A stretch of 64,000 nt of DNA from Streptomyces sp. NBC_01341 (GCF_035946055.1 NZ_CP108364.1:3782001-3846000), one strand, 5' to 3'; numbered from the stretch's first letter, positions 1 through 7,874 are shown. Made by a program: numbers and translations. Notes: generated from the sequence alone by a model not told the origin.

Positions 1-545
1 TTGCGGAGGCCCTGCTCGACAGGAAGGACTCCGAAGAGCCCACCCCCACGCAGACCGACACGACCGACTCGGGCGACGACAACAACGCCATCGAGCCCAG
101 CAAACCCGTGAAGATCGTGGGCGCGCAGGACTACGACCCGCTCGGTTCGGACGGCTCCGAGAAGCCGGCCTCGATAAAGAACGTCTACGACGGGGACGCC
201 GCCTCCTACTGGAACACGGACGGCTACTACAGCGCCTACTTCGGCAAGCTCAAGGAAGGCGTCGGCGTCGTCCTCGACCTCGGTGAGGTCCAGCAGGTCG
301 GCAGCGTCGATGTGTCCTTCCTCGGTGGAGAGACGTCGGTCGAGCTGAGAACGACCGAGGGCGCGTCCGTGCCCCCCATGCCGGACGGCTTCACCAGGGC
401 GGCCAAGGGAACCGGAACAAAGGTGTCACTGAAGCCCGACAAGCCGGTGCAAGCGCGGTACCTTCTGGTCTGGCTGACCAAACTGCCTCCGAGTGACGGC
501 GGGAACTACCGGGGCAAGATCTCGGACATCAAGGTCACCAGCTGA
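1..545 (+). CDS. 3' end of a protein kinase-like/discoidin-domain protein upstream of sigM (partial)
   Basis: The gene enters from the left edge with its frame starting at base 3 and stops at 543-545. The visible 180 residues begin with an acidic Thr/Asp/Pro-rich linker and continue into a beta-rich region with alternating Val/Leu and a conserved N-terminal pattern (YDGDAASYW, then VVLDLG) that resembles F5/8 type C (discoidin) carbohydrate-binding folds. In Streptomyces the gene just before sigM is usually a large membrane protein with a kinase-like N-terminus and this kind of extracytoplasmic C-terminus, following murJ. The kinase part is outside the window, so that assignment is inference from gene order. 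The stop lies 26 bp before sigM, so the two may be co-transcribed. Confidence 0.6.
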   Translation, partial: AEALLDRKDSEEPTPTQTDTTDSGDDNNAIEPSKPVKIVGAQDYDPLGSDGSEKPASIKNVYDGDAASYWNTDGYYSAYFGKLKEGVGVVLDLGEVQQVGSVDVSFLGGETSVELRTTEGASVPPMPDGFTRAAKGTGTKVSLKPDKPVQARYLLVWLTKLPPSDGGNYRGKISDIKVTS

Positions 546-571
546 CAGCTTCAGGGGGAGGGGGCTCACCG

Positions 572-1273
572 TTGGACGACGCCGGTTTCGCAGACACCAG
601 CGACCAGGATCTCCTGGCTCAGCACGTCGCAGGCGATCCTGACGCCTTCGGTGAGCTGGTCCGGCGGCATCGCGACCGTCTCTGGGCCGTAGCGCTCCGT
701 ACACTCGGCGACCGTGAAGAGGCAGCCGACGCGGTGCAGGACGCACTCGTGTCCGCCTTCCGTGCCGCGCACACCTTCCGTGGTCAGTCCGCGGTCACCA
801 CCTGGCTCCATCGAATCACGGTCAACGCATGCCTCGACCGCGCCCGCAAGGCGGCTTCCCGGAAGACCGCGCCGGTCGACGACGCGGAGCGGCTCGACCA
901 GCTGATGGAGCCGCACGAGTCCGCCGAGGCTCCTGCGGAACGGCAGGACCTGCACCGCGAGCTTGTGGCAGCTCTGGCCACCCTGCCGGCGGAACAACGC
1001 TCGGCTCTCATCCTGGTGGATATGCAGGCGTACCCCGTCGCTGAGGCCGCACGCATCCTCGACGTACCGACAGGCACCGTGAAGAGCCGCTGTGCCCGAG
1101 GCCGAGCCAGACTGCTGCCTCTGCTCACGCACCTGCGCGGCGGCAGAGCGGACAGCGAGGGCAGCGTCTTGGCAAGGAACCGGACGCCAGGGACATCCGT
1201 CCCATCGCCATCAGGACCAAAAGATACCGGCGACAGCAGTGCCGCGGCTGTGAAGGGAGGCGGGCTCGCATGA
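572..1273 (+). CDS. sigM: ECF RNA polymerase sigma factor SigM
   Basis: A 233-residue group 4 sigma factor. The sigma-70 region 2 signature lies around residues 25-75 (FGELVRRHRDRLW, then GDREEAADAVQDALV) and region 4 around residues 125-185 with the helix-turn-helix EAARILDVPTGTVKSRCARG. It directs core polymerase to an extracytoplasmic-function regulon. The start is TTG at 572, preceded by a very G-rich Shine-Dalgarno sequence (GGGGGAGGGG at 555-564). The C-terminal 40 residues are a low-complexity tail. The stop overlaps the next gene's ATG (ATGA at 1270-1273), the classical arrangement of a sigma factor with its own anti-sigma factor. The name follows the S. coelicolor gene order beside trxB; regulon and signal are not visible here. 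Confidence 0.85.
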   Translation: MDDAGFADTSDQDLLAQHVAGDPDAFGELVRRHRDRLWAVALRTLGDREEAADAVQDALVSAFRAAHTFRGQSAVTTWLHRITVNACLDRARKAASRKTAPVDDAERLDQLMEPHESAEAPAERQDLHRELVAALATLPAEQRSALILVDMQAYPVAEAARILDVPTGTVKSRCARGRARLLPLLTHLRGGRADSEGSVLARNRTPGTSVPSPSGPKDTGDSSAAAVKGGGLA

Positions 1274-2196
1274 CATCCACGGCCGACACGGCTCAGCACC
1301 CGGACGTCTCGGAGATCTCTGATCTCACTGAAGGGCTGCTCCCGCCACCCCGTGCAACAGCTCTCCGTCAACACCTCTCCGACTGCGGCGAGTGCGCCGA
1401 GGTCCACGCCTCACTGGAGGAGATCCGAGCGCTGCTCGGAAACCTTCCCCTCGATGAGGCGATGCCAGAAAATGTCGCCGCACGCATCGACGCGGCCCTG
1501 GCGAAGGAGTCGGCCGCTTCTGCCGAGACTCCGACCACAGCTACGAATGTTTCACGTGAAACATACGACCAACCGACCGAGGGCGCGGCCGCTCCCCGCC
1601 CTGGGGGACGTCCTCGTGGCGCCACCGGCCCCGGCAGGCGCCCGGCTCGGCGACGCCGTCGCACAGTGATCCTGGGAACCGCTTTCGGCGCGGCGGCCAT
1701 AGGTGTGAGCGTTTTCCTGTCGCAGTCCGCCCAGTACACCGAGGGCTCGGCCAGCAAAATGGCCGACTCGGGAGTCAGCGCCGCAGAGACAAGGGGTGGA
1801 GACTTCTCCGAGAGCACGCTCGGAGGACAGGTCCGTACGCTCCTGAGCGAGGCGGCAGCGGCACAATCCCCCGACGTCGAGGCGGCTCCGCCGTCCCTGG
1901 ACACCAAGTCGTCCCCGGAGGGTGCGTCCCCCGAAGGCTCTTCTCCCCGCACTCCTCTGCGCGCAGCGACCGTGGTGGTCCCGTCCTGTGTCCAGGCGGG
2001 CACCGGCCGCGGCGACGTACCTGCTCTGGCCGTAGAAGAAGGCAGCTACGAGGGCGCCGTCGCATTCCTCGTCGTCCTGCCTCATGCGAGTGATCCCGGC
2101 CGCGTCACGGCCTACGTCGTCGATGCCACGTGCGTGGGTTCCGCCTCGGCGGCAAAGGGACAGCTGCTGCTCGCGCATTCCTACGCACGCCCCTGA
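1270..2196 (+). CDS. Membrane-anchored zinc-type anti-sigma factor for SigM
   Basis: 308 residues, translationally coupled to sigM by an ATGA overlap. The N-terminal 60 residues form a ZAS-type anti-sigma domain with the motif H35-x3-C39-x2-C42, followed by a helix (LEEIRALLGNLP). A single transmembrane segment spans about residues 132-151 (VILGTAFGAAAIGVSVFL), preceded by a run of arginines, which places the sigma-binding domain in the cytoplasm and a Ser/Pro-rich domain plus a folded C-terminal part outside. Family knowledge says such proteins sequester the sigma factor until an envelope signal releases it. A perfect parS site (1549-1562) lies inside the reading frame, at residues about 94-98 in the linker, where it encodes VSRET. 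Which signal it senses cannot be told. Confidence 0.8.
   Translation: MTSTADTAQHPDVSEISDLTEGLLPPPRATALRQHLSDCGECAEVHASLEEIRALLGNLPLDEAMPENVAARIDAALAKESAASAETPTTATNVSRETYDQPTEGAAAPRPGGRPRGATGPGRRPARRRRRTVILGTAFGAAAIGVSVFLSQSAQYTEGSASKMADSGVSAAETRGGDFSESTLGGQVRTLLSEAAAAQSPDVEAAPPSLDTKSSPEGASPEGSSPRTPLRAATVVVPSCVQAGTGRGDVPALAVEEGSYEGAVAFLVVLPHASDPGRVTAYVVDATCVGSASAAKGQLLLAHSYARP
1549..1562. promoter_or_regulatory. parS site 1 (inside the anti-sigma gene)
   Basis: Perfect palindrome GTTTCACGTGAAAC, the Streptomyces ParB loading site. It lies within coding sequence of the anti-sigma factor, in a poorly conserved linker, and about 11.6 kb left of the oriC boxes. Confidence 0.95.
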
Positions 2197-2226
2197 GGCC
2201 CGTGCCGGTATCCGAGCGGAAACTTC

Positions 2227-2253
2227 GGGAATGCATGCCCCGTAGGATCCGTT
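2227..2253 (+). promoter_or_regulatory. SigR-type promoter of trxBA
   Basis: GGGAAT at 2227-2232, an 18-bp spacer, then GTT at 2251-2253. This matches the SigR consensus GGAAT-N18/19-GTT that drives thiol-stress genes, including trxBA, in S. coelicolor. It sits 70 bp before the trxB start codon, consistent with disulfide-stress induction of the thioredoxin system. Match seen in sequence; activity is inferred. Confidence 0.8.
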
Positions 2254-2322
2254 GGGTGGGGTGAGAGTCGAGGAACCGACCCCAGTAGGCAGCAGGCAGT
2301 CCGCAGAGACGAGGAAGAACCC

Positions 2323-3294
2323 GTGAGCGACGTCCGTAATGTGATCATCATCGGCTCCGGGCCGGCTGGTTACACCGCCGCCCTGTACACCGCTCGCGCC
2401 TCTCTGAAGCCGCTGGTGTTCGAAGGTGCCGTCACCGCCGGCGGTGCGCTGATGAACACCACCGACGTGGAGAATTTCCCGGGCTTCCAGGACGGCATCA
2501 TGGGCCCGGACCTCATGGACAACATGCGTGCCCAGGCCGAGCGCTTCGGTGCTGAGCTCATCCCCGACGACGTGGTCTCCGTCGACCTCTCCGGTGACGT
2601 CAAGACGGTCACGGACACCGCTGGCACGGTGCACCGCGCCAAGGCGGTCATCGTCACCACGGGCTCCCAGCACCGCAAGCTCGGTCTTCCCAATGAGGAC
2701 GCACTCTCCGGTCGGGGTGTCTCCTGGTGTGCCACCTGCGACGGCTTCTTCTTCAAGGACCAGGACATCGCCGTGGTCGGCGGCGGCGACACCGCGATGG
2801 AGGAGGCGACCTTCCTCTCCCGCTTCGCCAAGTCCGTCACGATCGTCCACCGCCGCGATTCCCTGCGCGCCTCGAAGGCCATGCAGGAGCGCGCCTTCGC
2901 CGACCCGAAGATCAAGTTTGCGTGGGACAGCGAGGTGGCCGCGGTCCACGGCGACCAGAAGCTCTCCGGCCTCACCCTGCGCAACACCACGACGGGTGAG
3001 ACGTCCGAGCTTCCGGTGACGGGTCTTTTCATTGCCGTCGGCCACGATCCCCGTACGGAGCTCTTCAAGGGTCAGCTCGACCTCGACGACGAGGGTTACC
3101 TCAAGGTTCAGGCCCCCTCGACGCGCACCAACCTCAAGGGCGTCTTCGGAGCCGGTGACGTCGTGGACCACACCTACCGCCAGGCCATCACCGCCGCCGG
3201 AACAGGCTGCTCCGCAGCTCTCGACGCTGAGCGCTTCCTCGCCGCGCTCTCCGACGAGCAGCTCGCGGAGCCGGAGAAGACCCCGGCAGTCTGA
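2323..3294 (+). CDS. trxB: Thioredoxin-disulfide reductase
   Basis: 323 residues, normal length for the low-molecular-weight bacterial TrxB. It passes electrons from NADPH through FAD to thioredoxin in the cytoplasm. An FAD-binding GxGxxG motif is near the start (IIGSGPAGYTAALY), the redox pair is C136-A-T-C139 in WCATCDGFFF, the NADPH-binding loop is GGGDTAMEEATF, and the second FAD motif GVFGAGDVVD is near the C-terminus. Start GTG at 2323 follows GAGGAAG. It heads a two-gene unit with trxA 43 bp downstream, behind a SigR-like promoter. Confidence 0.96.
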   Translation: MSDVRNVIIIGSGPAGYTAALYTARASLKPLVFEGAVTAGGALMNTTDVENFPGFQDGIMGPDLMDNMRAQAERFGAELIPDDVVSVDLSGDVKTVTDTAGTVHRAKAVIVTTGSQHRKLGLPNEDALSGRGVSWCATCDGFFFKDQDIAVVGGGDTAMEEATFLSRFAKSVTIVHRRDSLRASKAMQERAFADPKIKFAWDSEVAAVHGDQKLSGLTLRNTTTGETSELPVTGLFIAVGHDPRTELFKGQLDLDDEGYLKVQAPSTRTNLKGVFGAGDVVDHTYRQAITAAGTGCSAALDAERFLAALSDEQLAEPEKTPAV

Positions 3295-3337
3295 CTTTTC
3301 CCCCAACCCCACACCCCGCGAATTCAAGGAGGCAGCC

Positions 3338-3670
3338 GTGGCCGGCGCCCTGAAGAACGTAACCGACGACTCCTTTGACGAGGACGTCCTGAAGAGCGAC
3401 AAGCCCGTTCTGGTCGACTTCTGGGCCGCCTGGTGCGGACCGTGCCGCCAGATCGCCCCGTCGCTCGAGGCTATCGCCGCAGAACACGGTGACCAGATCG
3501 AGATCGTCAAGCTCAACATCGACGAGAACCCGGCCACTGCGGCCAAGTACGGCGTGATGTCGATCCCCACGCTGAACGTCTACCAGGGCGGCGAGGTGGC
3601 CAAGACCATCGTCGGCGCCAAGCCGAAGGCCGCGATCCTCCGCGACCTCGAGCCGTTCATCAGCGAGTAG
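3338..3670 (+). CDS. trxA: Thioredoxin
   Basis: 110 residues. Classical thioredoxin fold with the active site W32-C33-G-P-C36 in WAAWCGPCRQ, the cis-proline segment SIPTLNVY, and the buried Asp in LVDFW. It reduces cytoplasmic protein disulfides and is regenerated by the upstream TrxB. The GTG at 3338 is chosen because an AAGGAGG Shine-Dalgarno sequence lies at 3326-3332 and the product then has the normal length; the frame is open further upstream but overlaps trxB. Followed by a parS site and a hairpin terminator. Confidence 0.95.
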   Translation: MAGALKNVTDDSFDEDVLKSDKPVLVDFWAAWCGPCRQIAPSLEAIAAEHGDQIEIVKLNIDENPATAAKYGVMSIPTLNVYQGGEVAKTIVGAKPKAAILRDLEPFISE

Positions 3671-3682
3671 CAGCAACGCACT

Positions 3683-3696
3683 GTTTCACGTGAAAC
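3683..3696. promoter_or_regulatory. parS site 2
   Basis: Perfect GTTTCACGTGAAAC, 12 bp after the trxA stop and directly abutting the trxA terminator hairpin. Confidence 0.95.
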
Positions 3697-3722
3697 GGGC
3701 CCACCCTCAGGGGTGGGCCCGT
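3695..3722 (+). terminator. Terminator after trxA
   Basis: Inverted repeat of ACGGGCCCACCC with GGGTGGGCCCGT, a 12-bp GC-rich stem with a four-base loop, 25 bp after the trxA stop. The first stem bases are shared with the parS site. It also lies between the convergent trxA and GNAT genes. Confidence 0.8.
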
Positions 3723-3754
3723 TCTGCATTCGCCCCACCGGTCTGCAGACCCGC

Positions 3755-4372
3755 TCAGAGCGGTCGAAGCACGGGTTCCTTCTGTACGGCGCCCAGCAAT
3801 CTGTCCAGTGCCAGTTCGACGTCCTCCTTCCAGGAGAGCGTCGTGCGAAGCTCAAGCCTCAGCCGTGGGTGTGCGGGGTGCGGTCGTACCGTCTTGAATC
3901 CCACAGCCAGCAGATGGTCCGCCGGGAGCATGCACGCAGGCTCTTTCCATCGCGCGTCACCAAAGGCCTCGATGGCCTTGAACCCGCGCCGCAGAAGGTC
4001 TTTGGCCACTGTCTGCACCATCACGCGGCCCAATCCCTGGCCCTGGAATCCCGGCACGATCAGGGACGTCATCAGCTGCACGGCGTCGGGGGAGACCGGG
4101 CTGGTCGGAAAGGCGGTCGATCGTGGGACGTACGCGGGCGGAGCGTAAAGGACGTACCCCACAGCCACATCGTCCACATAGACGACTCTGCCGCAGGAAC
4201 CCCACTCCAGCAGGACAGCGGAGATCCAGGCTTCCTTCTCGAGTTCGGCTCTGCCGGCCTCTATCGCGGCTTGCCCGCTGACCGGATCAAGTTCCCAGAA
4301 GACGCACGAGCGGCATCGCTTGGGGAGATCCGGAAGGTTGTCCAGTGTGAGCGGTACAAACCGACGCCCCAT
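3755..4372 (-). CDS. GNAT family N-acetyltransferase
   Basis: 205 residues. The acetyl-CoA binding motif A is visible in the middle (LIVPGFQGQGLGRVMVQTVAKDLLRRG), followed by FKAIEAFG, as in GCN5-related acetyltransferases; the N-terminal 60 residues contain an unusual RCRSCVFWELDP motif with two cysteines that recurs in the actinobacterial group found next to parB. The ATG at 4372 has GAGGAA eight bases upstream. Transcribed towards trxA and in the same direction as parAB but separated from parB by a strong terminator. The substrate is unknown. Confidence 0.8.
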   Translation of the reverse strand: MGRRFVPLTLDNLPDLPKRCRSCVFWELDPVSGQAAIEAGRAELEKEAWISAVLLEWGSCGRVVYVDDVAVGYVLYAPPAYVPRSTAFPTSPVSPDAVQLMTSLIVPGFQGQGLGRVMVQTVAKDLLRRGFKAIEAFGDARWKEPACMLPADHLLAVGFKTVRPHPAHPRLRLELRTTLSWKEDVELALDRLLGAVQKEPVLRPL

Positions 4373-4611
4373 GTAGGCGGTTCCTCGCTTCCTTCGCCCG
4401 CCGCATCACGTGCGGCTGCGAGCGCACTGCGTTCTCGGAACAGGCTGCCTACGAACCCCCCGACAGCACCAAGCCCCAAACCGACTGACACCAGGTGGCT
4501 GCGATTCACTGATCGCACGGCCCCCGCCTCCTCTGAGGTGGATCACGGTGGTGGATACGCCATACCAGAACGCATCGTATCCACCCAGACGTGATGGGGA
4601 TACCGAGGAAC
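4373..4611. other. Gap between GNAT gene and parB terminator
   Basis: About 240 bp. It should carry the GNAT promoter on the reverse strand. A reverse-strand frame (4518 to 4261) encodes a short hydrophobic stretch (VSVGLGLGAVGGFVGSLF) but runs 112 bp into the GNAT gene and has mixed third-position composition; I do not call it as a gene. Confidence 0.4.
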
Positions 4612-4665
4612 GGCAAAGGGCGGGCCGGGTTCCGGAAAGTTCCGGAACCCGGCCCGCCCTTTGCC
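4612..4665. terminator. Very long perfect hairpin terminator of the parAB operon
   Basis: Two perfectly complementary 26-base arms (4612-4637 and 4640-4665) beginning GGCAAAGGGCGGGCCGGG, with only two bases between them. It starts 10 bp after the parB stop on the reverse strand. The length and perfection are exceptional even for Streptomyces. Confidence 0.85.
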
Positions 4666-4675
4666 ACAAGTCGCC

Positions 4676-5764
4676 TCAGCCCTCGTCGGCCTCGTCCTGC
4701 CCCGACTCGATGCTCCGCTCCAACACACGCCCCTCACCGGGAGCAAGGCTGCCGAGGATGCGGTCCAGATCCTCCATCGAAGCGAACTCGACGACGATCT
4801 TCCCCTTCTTCTGACCCAGGTCGACCTTTACCCGCGTCTCGAAACGGTCCGAGAGGCGCGATGCCAGATCGGTCAGAGCCGGAGAGACCCGCCCGCCGGC
4901 GCGGGGGCCCCTCGGCTTGGCCGAACTCGTGGGCTCGGATCCCAGAAGGTTCACGATCTCTTCGACCGCACGCACCGACAGTCCCTCGGCAACGATGCGG
5001 TGAGCCAGCCGGTCCTGCTCCTCGGAGTCGTCGACGGACAGCAGCGCCCGCGCATGCCCCGCGGAGAGAACGCCCGCCGCGACCCTTCGCTGCACCGACG
5101 GGGAGAGCCTGAGCAGCCGCAGCGTGTTGGACACCTGCGGACGGGACCGACCGATGCGATCGGCCAGCTGGTCGTGGGTGCACTTGAAGTCCTTGAGCAG
5201 CTGGTCGTACGCAGCCGCCTCCTCCAACGGGTTCAGCTGAGCCCGGTGCAGATTCTCCAGAAGAGCGTCCAGGAGCAGCTTCTCGTCGTCGGTCGCACGA
5301 ACGATGGCCGGGATACCCTCCAGCCCCGCTTCGCCGCACGCCCTCCAACGGCGCTCACCCATGATGAGCTCGTAACGGTCCTCGGCAACCTTGCGCACGA
5401 CGACGGGCTGAAGAAGGCCGACCTCTTTGATGGAGGTGACCAGCTCGGCCAGAGCGTCCTCGTCAAAGACTTCACGGGGCTGCTTGGGGTTCGGAACGAT
5501 CGAGGCGAGAGGGATCTCGGCGAAGTAGGCGCCCGCGACGTTCACCTGCTCCGCGACGGACTCCATCTCGGCAACGGGTGAACTCGGCTCGGGAACCTTG
5601 GCTCCCGTGGGCAGAGCGGCCAGCTTCGCGGCCGCTACTCCCCGCTCGGCCGTCAACACGGACGACGCGACCGACCCGTCGGTGGCGACTACTTGCTTCT
5701 CCTGCGGAGCTGCGGGAATCAGCGCACCGAGCCCACGCCCCAGCCCTCTACGACGCTCACTCAC
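4676..5764 (-). CDS. parB: Chromosome partitioning protein ParB
   Basis: 362 residues. Loads onto parS, spreads on DNA as a CTP-dependent clamp, organises the origin region and helps recruit condensin; in Streptomyces it forms arrays in sporulating hyphae. The N-terminal CTP-binding/ParB-Srx domain contains PNPKQPREVFDEDAL and the GERRWRA motif, the central helix-turn-helix contains QLADRIGRSRPQVSNTLRLL, and the C-terminal 60 residues form the dimerisation domain. GTG start at 5764 overlaps the parA stop (GTGA), so translation is coupled. Six parS sites lie in this window, two of them in parA. Confidence 0.96.
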   Translation of the reverse strand: MSERRRGLGRGLGALIPAAPQEKQVVATDGSVASSVLTAERGVAAAKLAALPTGAKVPEPSSPVAEMESVAEQVNVAGAYFAEIPLASIVPNPKQPREVFDEDALAELVTSIKEVGLLQPVVVRKVAEDRYELIMGERRWRACGEAGLEGIPAIVRATDDEKLLLDALLENLHRAQLNPLEEAAAYDQLLKDFKCTHDQLADRIGRSRPQVSNTLRLLRLSPSVQRRVAAGVLSAGHARALLSVDDSEEQDRLAHRIVAEGLSVRAVEEIVNLLGSEPTSSAKPRGPRAGGRVSPALTDLASRLSDRFETRVKVDLGQKKGKIVVEFASMEDLDRILGSLAPGEGRVLERSIESGQDEADEG

Positions 5765-6855
5765 TGCATGCCCTCCGAGTTGCTCTGCTGGTTGTTCGAC
5801 ATGCCCGTGCGGGCATGCTCGACCGACGAGGCGTGCTGGGCCTCGTAGTGCACTCCCACACCCCTCAGGGCGATCTCACGGGCCGCCTCCAGATACGACA
5901 GGGACCCGCTGGAGCCCGGATCGTACGTCAGGACGGTCTGCCCGTAGCTCGGCGCCTCCGAGATGCGCACGGACCGCGGAATGCTCGTCCTCAGCACTTC
6001 TTTGCCGAAGTGCGTACGAACCTCTTCTGCGACCTGCGAAGCGAGTCTGGTTCGCCCGTCATACATGGTCAGCAGGATTGTGGACACATGCAGATCAGGG
6101 TTCAGGTGCCCACGGACCAGGTCGACGTTCCGCAACAACTGTCCGAGTCCTTCTAGCGCGTAGTACTCGCACTGGATCGGGATGAGCACCTCGGCCCCGG
6201 CGACGAGCGCGTTGACCGTGAGCAGGCCGAGCGAGGGCGGACAGTCGATGAGGATGTAGTCGAGAGGCTGCTCGTAGGCCTGGATCGCCCGCTGCAATCG
6301 ACTCTCCCGCGCCACCAGCGACACGAGCTCGATCTCCGCACCGGCGAGATCGATGGTCGCTGGGGCGCAGAAGAGACCTTCGACGTCCGGGACGGGCTGG
6401 ACCACCTCGGAGAGCGGCATGCTCTCCACCAGGACGTCGTAGATGGAGGGAACCTCTGCATGGTGGTCGATCCCCAGAGCCGTGGAGGCGTTCCCTTGCG
6501 GGTCGAGGTCCACCACCAGAACACGGGCTCCGTGGAGCGCGAGCGAAGCGGCCAGGTTGACCGTCGAGGTCGTCTTACCCACTCCACCCTTCTGGTTGGC
6601 CACCACCATGACGCGTGTCCGGTCTGGCCTGGGCAGCCCCTCGCCGGCGCGGCCGAGCGCCTCGACCGCCAACTGGGCAGCGCGGCCAATAGGGGTGTCG
6701 TCCATCGGAGGCGGTGTTTCACGTGAAACACCATCCCCCAGGGACTCGGTACGGGGACCGGGGACCGGATCGGTCATCGGTCCCGCGATGTTGGCGTCGG
6801 ACCGCAAGGATTCACTCTCCTCGACTTCAGGCTCGCAATGAACAGAGCCTGCCAT
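5761..6855 (-). CDS. parA: Chromosome partitioning ATPase ParA
   Basis: Deviant Walker A ATPase (NQKGGVGKTTSTVN) of the ParA/Soj family with Walker B region DYILIDCPPSLGLLT; works with ParB to position origins, in Streptomyces also interacting with polar proteins. The frame is open from 7041 and the core domain starts only near residue 83 of the version chosen here, so the start is uncertain. ATG at 6855 gives 364 residues, close to annotated Streptomyces ParA; ATGs at 6777 and 6705 are alternatives and none has a strong ribosome-binding site. Parts of the N-terminal extension are low complexity and include a parS site (6716-6729). Confidence 0.9.
   Translation of the reverse strand: MAGSVHCEPEVEESESLRSDANIAGPMTDPVPGPRTESLGDGVSRETPPPMDDTPIGRAAQLAVEALGRAGEGLPRPDRTRVMVVANQKGGVGKTTSTVNLAASLALHGARVLVVDLDPQGNASTALGIDHHAEVPSIYDVLVESMPLSEVVQPVPDVEGLFCAPATIDLAGAEIELVSLVARESRLQRAIQAYEQPLDYILIDCPPSLGLLTVNALVAGAEVLIPIQCEYYALEGLGQLLRNVDLVRGHLNPDLHVSTILLTMYDGRTRLASQVAEEVRTHFGKEVLRTSIPRSVRISEAPSYGQTVLTYDPGSSGSLSYLEAAREIALRGVGVHYEAQHASSVEHARTGMSNNQQSNSEGMQ
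6716..6729. promoter_or_regulatory. parS site 3 (in the 5' part of parA)
   Basis: Perfect GTTTCACGTGAAAC within the N-terminal extension of parA, where it encodes VSRET on the reverse strand. Confidence 0.95.
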
Positions 6856-6909
6856 GCTTTCGGGGTCGTGAACCAGCGAGGCCGACTGTTCTGTGGATGA
6901 ATCCGGTTC

Positions 6910-6918
6910 TGTGGACAA
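6910..6918 (-). promoter_or_regulatory. DnaA box upstream of/within the parA 5' region
   Basis: TGTGGACAA, the exact complement of the preferred Streptomyces DnaA box TTGTCCACA, 55 bp upstream of the chosen parA start and between two parS sites. A chance occurrence is possible. Confidence 0.5.
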
Positions 6919-7001
6919 CTTGGCGACCCGTACGGGGGTGCGGCCGCGCGGCGTGGCAGCCGCACGACCGCGGCCGATGATCCCCTGCAGCAGAGAGCGA
7001 C

Positions 7002-7015
7002 GTTTCACGTGAAAC
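7002..7015. promoter_or_regulatory. parS site 4 (parA upstream region)
   Basis: Perfect GTTTCACGTGAAAC about 150 bp upstream of the chosen parA start. Together with site 3 it brackets the likely parAB promoter region, so ParB binding could autoregulate the operon (inference). Confidence 0.95.
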
Positions 7016-7157
7016 ACGATGCCTGCGCAGCCCAACGGCACGACCTCGACACTCCGCAGCCATCACATATCACTGCTTGCATGGAGCATCGACACGAAGC
7101 GGTCCCTGAAGCAGCAAAAAGGGCGCGGTGGTGTCACGCACCGCCTCGGGGAGTTCC

Positions 7158-7874
7158 TCAGCGGCGTCGGCGCGTGCGGCTGACCCGTGCAGCCTTGGCT
7201 CGCTTTGCGGCGAACCTCACACCACCCGGGCTCTCCCCGACCACCACGCGCACGACCGTGGACGTCGGATCGACCAGCCCCTCACCGACGTGCAGCACCT
7301 CGGTCTCCACCACGCCGAGCTTGCTCAGAGCAGCGCGAGCCCCGTGGATCTCCTCCTCGGCGGCTCCGCCTTTGAGCGCCAGCATCTCCCCGTACGGACG
7401 GAGCAGAGGGACACCCCACCCCGCGAGCCGGTCGAGAGGGGCCACCGCGCGGGCCGTCACTACGTGCACCGGCTGGAGCGTCCCCAGTACCTCTTCGGCG
7501 CGCCCACGCACGACCGTCACGTGGTCCAGGCCGAGCAGCTCGACGACCTCCTGAAGGAAGTTCGTGCGGCGCAGCAAGGGCTCCAGCAGCGTGATCTTCA
7601 GGTCCGGGCGCACCAATGCCAGCGGAATGCCGGGAAGGCCGGCCCCCGATCCCACGTCGCAGACCGTGACCCCTTCGGGCACCACCTCTGACAGCACCGC
7701 GCAGTTCAAGAGGTGCCGCTCCCACAGGCGAGGAACCTCACGAGGGCCGATCAGGCCACGCTTGACGCCTGCGTCAGCGAGAAGCTCCGCGTACCGGACA
7801 GCCTCTGGGAAGAACTCTCCGAATACCGCTTGCGCCTCCTTGGGCGCCTGAGGGAGCTCTGCTTCCTCCGTCAC
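7158..7874 (-). CDS. rsmG: 16S rRNA (guanine(527)-N7)-methyltransferase RsmG (GidB)
   Basis: 238 residues. Methylates N7 of G527 in 16S rRNA with S-adenosylmethionine; loss is known to give low-level streptomycin resistance. The SAM-binding motif is VCDVGSGAGLPGIPLALVRP and a second conserved block is VVTARAVAPLDRLAGW. GTG at 7874 is chosen because GGAAGGA lies eight bases upstream and the product begins MTEEAEL; the frame extends eight codons further. The C-terminus is very basic (KRAKAARVSRTRRRR). It lies between parA and jag, separated from jag by a terminator, so it probably has its own promoter in the 166-bp gap or is expressed with parAB. Confidence 0.93.
   Translation of the reverse strand: MTEEAELPQAPKEAQAVFGEFFPEAVRYAELLADAGVKRGLIGPREVPRLWERHLLNCAVLSEVVPEGVTVCDVGSGAGLPGIPLALVRPDLKITLLEPLLRRTNFLQEVVELLGLDHVTVVRGRAEEVLGTLQPVHVVTARAVAPLDRLAGWGVPLLRPYGEMLALKGGAAEEEIHGARAALSKLGVVETEVLHVGEGLVDPTSTVVRVVVGESPGGVRFAAKRAKAARVSRTRRRR

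Noticed and set aside
1552..3570. Very long reverse-strand frame opposite the anti-sigma and trxB genes
   Set aside because: Typical shadow of GC-rich coding sequence on the other strand; the forward genes have clear motifs.
4261..4518. Reverse-strand frame with a hydrophobic stretch just upstream of the GNAT gene
   Set aside because: It overlaps the GNAT gene by 112 bp, has mixed third-position composition and no supporting ribosome-binding site; not called as a gene.
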